64,000 bases of DNA from Megamerina dolium (taxonomy: Eukaryota > Arthropoda > Insecta > Diptera > Megamerinidae), in assembly GCA_963854835.1 (NCBI GenBank), contig OY978525.1, positions 57,843,855 through 57,907,854 of the forward strand, in the 5' to 3' direction. The notes beneath the pieces were generated by a model. It saw nothing but the letters and a program-made list of their open reading frames with translations, was not told where the DNA came from and did no database searches. Position numbers and translations under genes: made by a program. Positions 57,409 through 64,000 of this stretch are shown in pieces. Every line of letters begins with the position of its first letter. Position 1 is the stretch's first letter.

Positions 57409-57484
57409 CACTTTAACGAAATGTCAAATATATGATGAAATGAATTTAATGATTTCACAATATATTTGACATTTCGTTGAAGTG
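57409..57484. repeat. 76-bp inverted repeat (hairpin)
   Basis: CACTTTAACGAAATGTCAAA on the left and TTTGACATTTCGTTGAAGTG on the right pair over about 30 nt with one or two mismatches; the centre is AT-rich. Possibly a small MITE. Confidence 0.75.
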
Positions 57485-57603
57485 TTTATTTTTGTTTACT
57501 CGGATTTCGGTAAGAGCGCATATTTATTTATTTAACTATATAGAAATGTATCAATCTATTTATATTACAGACTTTCAAGCACATTTAGTGGTTTGTGTGC
57601 ACC

Positions 57604-57657
<54 letters not shown>
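57604..57657. repeat. (TA)n array
   Basis: Pure TA dinucleotides ending at the LTR border of gypsy copy 2. Confidence 0.97.
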
Positions 57658-57661
<4 letters not shown>

Positions 57662-58107
57662 ACGTTTTTATTCTGTGAGCGTTTAATTCTATTTGAGTTA
57701 CCTTGTTCGATCACTGGATTCTGTTAATAATAACTGCAACACTTATTTTATACAACTATATACAGCAACAATTTATTTAATAAACTCTATTTATTTTTTT
57801 ATTTACAATCAACTCTGTTTACAATCAACTATTTACAATAACACTCTAATGTACTAGCAACTTTTGCCTCTGTATAGATGTTTACGCAGTCACGTTCGGA
57901 ATTCGATTGATTGTCAATTCTCAACACTGGCTCTATTTATACTCTGTTGGCAACACCCCAGAATCTTCCTTTATCGAGATTCTTCTCTTCCTTTCTCGTT
58001 GGCTTGTTCTGGTTATCGCTTATTTCTTTTTGTTGACATTCGTTTCGATGCTGCCAATAGAGTCAGTCACAATAGTGATGAGTAATCAACTATCGATACT
58101 CGTTACA
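57658..58107 (-). repeat. 3' LTR of gypsy copy 2
   Basis: 450 bp; TGTTACG to CGTTACA on the plus strand. It has an extra T/A block near 57790. Confidence 0.95.
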
Positions 58108-58145
58108 CTGCCCTCCTCTTAACCTTGTTCGTCCCGAACAAGTTT

Positions 58146-58406
58146 TTATACTTCCCCTCGATATGGCGCAAGTCGCTCCAAGTGCACTACTTTAAACTTT
58201 GCTCTTTTATTCCAGGCACGTTGAATGCGATACACTACGTCATTTATCTTTGCTATAATCTCATATGGTCCTTCCCAATGAGTCTGTAGTTTAGGGGACA
58301 GGCCTTTCTTTCGTTGTGGATTATGAAGCATTACAAGCTCTCCTTCATAGAACCCTTTTGAATTTGCTTTCAAGTCATACCTGGCCTTCATCTTATCGCT
58401 TATCAT
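58146..58406 (-). pseudogene. Pol C-terminal tail of copy 2
   Basis: 86 codons with THWEGPYEIIAKINDVVYRI (GPY/F). It is cut from the upstream frame only by a TAG at 58416-58418, where copy 1 has GAG in QFIRERS. Confidence 0.9.
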
Positions 58407-58415
58407 CTGCGACCG

Positions 58416-60707
58416 CTATCTGATGAACTGATGTACTTCATCCAACTGTTCCCGCTTTTCGCTAGTATAATTACTTTCGGTTGATCTCGTTGGTATTACG
58501 ACTCCAAATTTTAAATCAGCTGGCAGTCTTAACTCGTTTCCAAAAATTGCCATTGCCGGTGTAGTAGCCGTCGTATCATGTTGTGCGCATCGATATGCCA
58601 TGAGGAACATTGGTATATGTACATCCCAGTCTCTTTGGTATTTATCTACGACTTTTCTCAAATATTCCTCCAAGGTACGGTTAAATCGTTCTACCATGCC
58701 TTCAGATTGTGGATGCAAAGGTGTTGTACGAGTTTTGTATATACCCAGCATACGGCATATCTCTTGGAATACAACTGATTCGAAATTTCGACCTTGGTCT
58801 GAGTGTAATTCCATCTGTACACCAAAACGAGTAATCCATTGGTTCACGAATACATCCGCAACTGTACTAGCTTCTTGATTTGGAATGGGGTATACTTCAG
58901 GCCATTTACTGAAGTAATCTATAACCACCAGAACATACTTGTTTCCTGCGTTGCTTATTGGAAATGGTCCAGCTATGTCCATAGCAATTCGCTCAAATGG
59001 AGCACCCACGGTGTATTGGTGCATCTTACCTCGACTTTTCTTAGTGGGACCTTTGGCCATTGCACATTGCTTACACTTCCGAATCCAATCAGCGACATGG
59101 TCATGACATCCAACCCAATAAAATCGTTTCTTTATTTTCTCGACGGTTTTGGTGATTCCCAAATGCCCTCCACTGGAGGCATTGTGATACTCAGCTATCA
59201 CTTCATTTATTCTTGCCTTGGGTACCACTAGCAGATCATAAGTGATTTTTCCATCTTCACTTTCCCATGTTCGGAATAAACATCCGTCTCGTAAGTGCAG
59301 GCTTTGCCACTGCGCCCAGTATGCCTTTGCTATTGGACTCTCATTAGCCATTTCTTGCCAATCTGGACGTATGCCCTGCTCCTTGTATTCCATAATCTTT
59401 GCGAGATCTGGGTCGTTCCGTTGATCTTCTTGAACTCGTTCGGTTGTCCATGACTCTTCCGATAATACATTCGTAAGTTGTAGGTTAACAATGTGATTCT
59501 GGCTTCCTACCCGAGAACAATGTTTACTATCTACGGTGCAAGTACGATGATATGAAGTAACAGCTTTACCGCGATGAATGACATCACGATCTTCCTTTCG
59601 TTGTCCTGGTGAATTCGATCTTTGTTGCTTGCGTCGTAGCCGACAATTACGCGCCATGTGTCCTCTTCGATGGCATATGAAGCACTTACCGGTAAATTTA
59701 TTTTTGTGTTGATTCCTTGTTCTTCCTTTAGGCTTCATACTCGATTGATTGCAATCACGAGCTATATGCCCTCGTTTGTCGCAAATGAAGCACTTACCAT
59801 TCAATTTGGTTTCGCGTCGACCTGCTCTTACTTCAGGCTGAACTACTGATTTTACTGCCTGACGCACTGCTTCAACCAGATGTGATGTTTTCCCCTCTAG
59901 TTTGTGTACTCCTGGCACTGGTCGACACATTAAGCTGGCGGCTTCATATGTCAAAGCGCTACTGACTGTTTCGGCATATGTATTCCTGGGTGACATGATT
60001 AGGGCACGCTTTGTCTCTCCATCACGTATGCCATCTATGAATGCCTCTATTTTTATTTTTTCGACGAACTCTTCCGAATTACCAGAGAACGCAAGATGAC
60101 ATAAGCGCTCAATGTCAGAAGCGAATTCCTGCAGGCTCTCATTATTCCGTTGCACTCGCGATCTCAATTCCACTCGATGTAACTGACTCTTGTATTCATT
60201 TCCATATTTTCGCTGGAGTGTGTCCATCAGGGATTGGTAGCTACCACGATCTTTCTCTGGAATAATCTGTAACACTTCGGAAGCATTACCTTTTAATGCG
60301 ACTATTAAAGCAGCAGTCTTGTCGCTATCATCCCATTGATTCTTCGAAGCTGTTGTCTCGAATTGAAGCTTGAAGATATTGAATGGCGTGCTTCCGTCAA
60401 ATGTTGGTGGCTTAAGTTTGATTGTACTTGAATCTCTAATCACTGATGTGGCTGGCTCATTTCTTTTTAGTTGGTTGAGATCGTGTTGTAATTTCTCGAA
60501 CTTATCTTCCAAATCATCTACATGTTCCTTCAGATCTGTAACTTTTTCATTAATGGCTCCGGAAATTTCATCTACATGTTCTTTTAGTTCTGCAACTTTC
60601 TCATTAATAGCCCCAGAAATTTCTTGTAGTTTGTAGTTAATTGTCTTCTGGAATTCTCCAATGAAGTTTTCTTGGCGAGACGAACCTTCTTGAATTTCCA
60701 TACGCAA
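58416..60707 (-). CDS. Gag-integrase fusion ORF (763 codons)
   Basis: From MRMEIQEGSSRQENF the frame covers the coiled coil and Gag core (GSTPFNIFKLQFETTA). Two CCHC knuckles follow (CFICDKRGHIARDC and CFICHRRGHMARNC), then, without a stop, integrase: zinc region HLGITKTVEKIKKRFYW and core AMDIAGPF, HSDQG, MVERFNRT. The deletion removes the frameshift site, protease, RT and RNase H, and keeps frame. The N-terminal SAP part is separated by a TAA at 60720, and the C-terminus by a TAG at 58416. Without those two point changes it would encode one Gag-integrase protein of about 1000 residues. Expression is unknown. Confidence 0.85.
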   Translation of the reverse strand: MRMEIQEGSSRQENFIGEFQKTINYKLQEISGAINEKVAELKEHVDEISGAINEKVTDLKEHVDDLEDKFEKLQHDLNQLKRNEPATSVIRDSSTIKLKPPTFDGSTPFNIFKLQFETTASKNQWDDSDKTAALIVALKGNASEVLQIIPEKDRGSYQSLMDTLQRKYGNEYKSQLHRVELRSRVQRNNESLQEFASDIERLCHLAFSGNSEEFVEKIKIEAFIDGIRDGETKRALIMSPRNTYAETVSSALTYEAASLMCRPVPGVHKLEGKTSHLVEAVRQAVKSVVQPEVRAGRRETKLNGKCFICDKRGHIARDCNQSSMKPKGRTRNQHKNKFTGKCFICHRRGHMARNCRLRRKQQRSNSPGQRKEDRDVIHRGKAVTSYHRTCTVDSKHCSRVGSQNHIVNLQLTNVLSEESWTTERVQEDQRNDPDLAKIMEYKEQGIRPDWQEMANESPIAKAYWAQWQSLHLRDGCLFRTWESEDGKITYDLLVVPKARINEVIAEYHNASSGGHLGITKTVEKIKKRFYWVGCHDHVADWIRKCKQCAMAKGPTKKSRGKMHQYTVGAPFERIAMDIAGPFPISNAGNKYVLVVIDYFSKWPEVYPIPNQEASTVADVFVNQWITRFGVQMELHSDQGRNFESVVFQEICRMLGIYKTRTTPLHPQSEGMVERFNRTLEEYLRKVVDKYQRDWDVHIPMFLMAYRCAQHDTTATTPAMAIFGNELRLPADLKFGVVIPTRSTESNYTSEKREQLDEVHQFIR

Positions 60708-60719
60708 TTCAGCCGAATG

Positions 60720-61112
60720 TTATTGAAGCTTGGAGTCAATGCGAGACGCATTTCCTTGAATTTCCGTACGTAATTCACTAATAACGCCCTCTTGGCGTAC
60801 CGAATGTTCTTGAAACTTGGAGTCAATGCGAGACGCATTTTCTTGTAGCTGTTGTTGCTGTTGTTGCATCATGGTTTTCATGAATTCCATGAGTTGACCA
60901 CTCGAATCTATTTTGCTCTCTTCCTCAGCGTGCACAACTGCTTGTATATCGGCTTCCTCGAAGAACTCATGTTCTTCTACATTAATTCCCTTAGCCTCCA
61001 TAGCTTGCCTCAGCCTCACCAGCAGTTCCGCCTTTGCACCTGATGGCGATAGATTCATCTCTACCAACAGCTTTTTAAGCTGGTCCACTTTTAGTTGGCC
61101 AATTTTCACCAT
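60720..61112 (-). pseudogene. Gag N-terminus of copy 2 (SAP motif), cut by a nonsense codon
   Basis: 130 codons starting MVKIGQLKVDQLKKLLVEMN with the same SAP motif and Q-rich run as copy 1, stopping at TAA (60720-60722) where copy 1 reads GAA after SKLQ. Confidence 0.9.
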
Positions 61113-61141
61113 CTTTACAGAATCCCACTTCTGACACCAAT

Positions 61142-61579
61142 TGTTACGTTTTTATTCTGTGAGCGTTTAATTCTATTTGAGTTACCTTGTTCGATCACTG
61201 GATTCTGTTAATAATAACTGCAACACTTATTTTATACAACTATATACAGCAACAATTTATTTAATAAACTCTATTTACAATCAACTCTGTTTACAATCAA
61301 CTATTTACAGTAACACTTTAATGTACTAGCAACTTTTGCCTCTGTATAGATGTTTACGCAGTCACGTTCGGAATTCTATTGATTGTCAATTCTCAACACT
61401 GGCTCTATTTATACTCTGTTGGCAACACCCCAGAATCTTCCTTTATCGAGATTCTTCTCTTCCTTTCTTGTTGGCTTGTTCTGGTTATCGCTTATTTCTT
61501 TTTGTTGACATTCAGGTCGATGCTGCCAATAGAGTCAGTCACAATAGTGATGAGTAATCAACTATCGATACTCGTTACA
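61142..61579 (-). repeat. 5' LTR of gypsy copy 2
   Basis: 438 bp, preceded on its inner side by the tRNA-Leu primer site (minus strand TGGTGTCAGAAGTGGGATTC, about 61120-61139). Confidence 0.95.
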
Positions 61580-61582
61580 ATA

Positions 61583-61860
61583 TGTTCAAATGTTACGTCT
61601 AGCGATGCAAACACAAGCGATTCGCCTGGAATGCTCTAGACTTCGTAACTATGCCAAAAAGTAAACACAGGCACTTGAACCTGTATATATATGTTCAAAT
61701 GTTACGTCTAGCGATGCAAACACAAGCGATTCGCCTGGAATGCTCTAGACTTCGTAACTATGCCAAAAAGTAAACACAGGCACTTGAACCTGGATTACTT
61801 ATGGCAACAAAAAAAAGGAGAATGCAAACACAGGCACTTGAACCTGGATTGCGTGTGTGA
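61583..61860. repeat. Five-unit tandem repeat, 54-bp period
   Basis: Units begin G(C/T)AAACACA(A/G)GC at 61607, 61661, 61716, 61770 and 61824. Types alternate (AAGCGATTCGCCTGG and AGGCACTTGAACCTG), giving a higher-order 109-bp repeat. The AGGTTCAAGT on the minus strand is B-box-like but no A box accompanies it. Confidence 0.85.
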
Positions 61861-61954
61861 TTAAAAACAACTAGACGAACTAATTATTCGTGATCAATTG
61901 AACATCGACCTGCAGTCGATTTCTCTATTTATTACAAAATATTGCCTATACATA
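61861..61954. other. No gene seen
   Basis: Spacer ending with the TA target at 61953-61954. Confidence 0.4.
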
Positions 61955-63605
61955 CAGTGGCTCACAGCTTATTTCGTACAGTGTATATATTTTTATGTAC
62001 ATGGCTGTAACATCGAAACTAAAAAACTTATCGATAAGTTTTGAATGTAGATGTCTGTGTATGTGTTTAGTAAACCTAATAAGAAAACGGGGAACCTCAA
62101 AAATTGTTCTTTTTGTCATGCAAGAGAGAAAAACTATTGATCAGCTGATTTTCAGCTCAGATCTTATTTCGTACACAAACTTCAATGTAAGTAAGTTTCA
62201 TTCTGCCGCGCAGTTACAAAGTTTTTTTGAATTGTATGAGTTTTTGGACCTTTTTAACTATTATAACAATTTTTATTATTATTATTTTAAATAGTTAAAG
62301 TGCTGTAAATTAAACATTTAGCGTTATGGGTCGTCGTACAACGATGGAACAGCGTAAACTGGTAATTAACCATTTTAGGAAAGGTCAGAGTGTGCGAAAA
62401 ATTGCTGAAATGACAAATTTAAGTGCCTCAACTGTCCAATACATCATTCAACGCTTCGTTCGCGAAAATCGGTTGGAGAACAAGGGCAGAGAAGCACCTA
62501 ATAAGATTTTCAACGCTTCAGACGAGCGTTATATTGTACGAAAAATTAAGAAAAATCCAAAGTTATCCGCTCCGAAGTTGGCTGCAGAGGTTCAGCGTGA
62601 AATAGGAAAATCATCCAGTGCTGAAACTGTCCGACGTGTGCTGCGCAATCATGACTTGAACGGTCGAGTAGCCCGAAAGAAACCATTCATTTCGAAAATG
62701 AATATACAACGCCGACTTGACTTCGCCAAAGAGCATATTATTAATACTCCTGCGTTCTGGAATACCGTTATTTTCGCGGATGAGTCTAAGTTTAATATTT
62801 TTGGCTCGGACGGAATGTCATATGTTTGGCGTAAAGCGAATACCGAGCTAAACAAGGAGAACCTTAAGCCCACAGTGAAGCATGGTGGCGGTAGCGTGAT
62901 GGTTTGGGCCTGTATGTCAGCAGCCGGAGTAGGTGAATTGGTTTTTATTGAGGAAACAATGGACAAAATGAAGTACCTCGAGATTCTGAAAAACAATTTA
63001 CTTCAAAGTGCAGACAAACTGGGTTTGCGGGAAGAATTTCGGTACTACCAAGATAATGACCCAAAACATAAATCTGGGATTGTGCAATCTTGGCTTATTT
63101 GGAACTGCCCACACTTGATGTCTCCACCACCACAGTCACCTGACATGAATGTGATTGAAAATCTTTGGTCTATTTTGGACAATAAAATAAGAACACACAA
63201 GATTTCTAATAAGCAAGACCTAAAGAAGGTACTGATGGAAGAATGGAAAAAAATCACACCAGACATCACTCAAAAATTGGTGGATTCAATGCCAAATAGA
63301 CTCCAGGCTGTCATTAACGCTAAGGGATGTCAACTAAATATTAAAATCAACTTACTTTGTTTTTAGTTTGAACTTAAAGAGACTGTACGAAATAAGCTGT
63401 GACATGAATTTTCCTATTTTTTTCTTATTTTATTTTTTTATAGTGTCAAACACTAAAATTTTGAAAAAGTAAATTTTGGAAAATAAAAAACAAACCTTCC
63501 TTTCTAAAATGGCATTTATATTTTGTTCAAATTTTTGCTATATTAGGAATTACGACTGCAGCAATTTTTAAACTGTCACTGTACGAAATAAGCTGGGAGC
63601 CACTG
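61955..63605 (+). mobile_element. Intact-looking Tc1 transposon with IR/DR-type ends
   Basis: 1651 bp between TA dinucleotides (61953-61954, 63606-63607). The outer ends CAGTGGCTC(A/C)CAGCTTATTT are inverted. The 15-mer AGCTTATTTCGTACA occurs at 61966 and, one change apart, at 62161; its inverse occurs at 63384 and 63580. Each end thus has two direct repeats about 195 bp apart, the IR/DR layout known from Sleeping Beauty-type elements. One full-length transposase lies between. Confidence 0.95.
62326..63366 (+). CDS. Tc1-type DD34E transposase (346 aa), uninterrupted
   Basis: Starts MGRRTTMEQRKLVINHFRKG. The N-terminus has two HTH modules (QSVRKIAEMTNLSASTVQYI; KLSAPKLAAEVQREIGKSSS) and a GRVARKKPF linker. 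Catalytic residues: D in VIFADESKFN, D in YYQDNDPKH and E in SPDMNVIENLW, with 34 residues between the last two, plus VWRKANTELN and GGGSVMVWACMSAAG. Length is normal for Tc1 (about 340 aa), there are no stops, and the TAG at 63364-63366 precedes the right repeats. The transposase would bind the four repeats and move the element by cut and paste at TA. It looks young and possibly active; no transcript evidence is available here. Confidence 0.93.
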   Translation: MGRRTTMEQRKLVINHFRKGQSVRKIAEMTNLSASTVQYIIQRFVRENRLENKGREAPNKIFNASDERYIVRKIKKNPKLSAPKLAAEVQREIGKSSSAETVRRVLRNHDLNGRVARKKPFISKMNIQRRLDFAKEHIINTPAFWNTVIFADESKFNIFGSDGMSYVWRKANTELNKENLKPTVKHGGGSVMVWACMSAAGVGELVFIEETMDKMKYLEILKNNLLQSADKLGLREEFRYYQDNDPKHKSGIVQSWLIWNCPHLMSPPPQSPDMNVIENLWSILDNKIRTHKISNKQDLKKVLMEEWKKITPDITQKLVDSMPNRLQAVINAKGCQLNIKINLLCF

Positions 63606-63607
63606 TA

Positions 63608-64000
63608 TATTGATTTAAAATAAAAAAATTACAATTAATGCAAATATGTGTTAATAGGCATTTTTACATAATTTGCCTTGAATATTGCATATACATATAA
63701 TTGATTTAAAATATAACAAAATACAATTAATGCCTTGACAGCATTTTTAGGCAAAGCATATTGACCATTATACGTAACAACAGCAACGCTGTTTGTTTTT
63801 AGTTCATTAGCGGTCATATAATGATGACACTGAATTTATGATTTTATAAACTGTATATGGAGTTTACTCGCGGTCATATGCTGTCAAGGTTATAAATATG
63901 CAATACAATATAATGATTGATGAACTTTTTATATACACATATATTTACAGACTAAATACATACTACATATATATGTTTAAGAATTAAACATTCTGCCCCC
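63608..64000. other. No gene seen; one direct repeat
   Basis: TTGATTTAAAATA...ACAATTAATGC occurs at about 63609 and about 63700. GCGGTCATAT(A/G) occurs at about 63812 and 63870. Confidence 0.5.

Larger units (their letters stand above)
57658..61579 (-). mobile_element. Gypsy copy 2: internal-deletion derivative with gag-integrase fusion
   Basis: LTRs 57658-58107 (450 bp, with a small T-rich insertion) and 61142-61579 (438 bp) belong to the same family as copy 1, with ATAT flanks (57654-57657, 61580-61583). The interior lacks protease, RT and RNase H. After the zinc knuckles the reading runs straight into the spacer before integrase. The LTRs differ at several sites, so this copy is older than copy 1. 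A tRNA-Leu primer site and purine tract persist, so it could be mobilised in trans. Confidence 0.95.

Noticed and set aside
61583..61860. CRISPR-like array
   Set aside because: Repeat units are contiguous and related over their whole 54-bp length rather than repeats with unique spacers; the context is eukaryotic.

Overview
This window looks like accessory, transposon-filled chromatin of a higher fly. The evidence is: short spliced introns (50-65 bp), AT-rich DNA, an mdg3/blastopia-type Ty3/gypsy element primed by tRNA-Leu, BEL/Pao, RTE and LOA-like LINEs, many mariner/Tc1/maT relics, two PIF/Harbinger families, and very long (AT)n arrays. I suspect a tephritid-like dipteran, but that is inference. 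Nothing bacterial is present.

Layout. 1-2366: a BEL/Pao gag relic at the left edge, a decayed RTE 3' end and one dispersed repeat. 2367-8332: a near-intact, minus-strand Ty3/gypsy element with apparently identical 437-bp LTRs. It has a SAP-domain Gag, a textbook -1 frameshift signal at the gag stop, protease, and an open 1036-codon pol. 9-20 kb: a mariner relic, a palindromic MITE-like element, a Tc1-type element split by a LOA-like LINE (which carries its own 311-bp tandem duplication), a solo LTR, and a mellifera-like mariner. 20-23.1 kb: the longest RTE LINE copy, set between (AT)n arrays. 23,798-24,110: the last two exons of a host gene, a TMEM18 homologue. They are invisible to plain ORF calling because each is short and spliced.

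24-29.5 kb: an old Tc1-type deletion relic, a tRNA-derived SINE and another mariner. 29,510-43,250: a tandem segmental duplication of about 6 kb. The left copy carries a 1763-bp Harbinger insertion and the right copy preserves the empty site. Each unit holds a 5'-inverted (twin-primed) RTE insertion, a LINE endonuclease relic and a SANT-like exon pair. 44-48.5 kb: a decayed gypsy element interrupted by a second SINE. 49-54 kb: terminal fragments of a tRNA-Lys-primed element with a covarying hairpin, a second mariner copy and a near-complete maT (DD37D) element. 54.4-56.3 kb: a Harbinger derivative with one left and two right termini. 57.7-61.6 kb: a deletion derivative of the 2.4-8.3 kb gypsy element in which gag is fused in frame to integrase. 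61,955-63,605: an apparently intact Tc1 (DD34E) transposon with IR/DR-type ends and a 346-codon transposase.

No operon or pathway logic links these genes. The window is a record of nested, mostly dead insertions. The two entries most likely to be functional are the Tc1 element near 62 kb and the gypsy element near 2.4-8.3 kb. The only convincing cellular gene is TMEM18.
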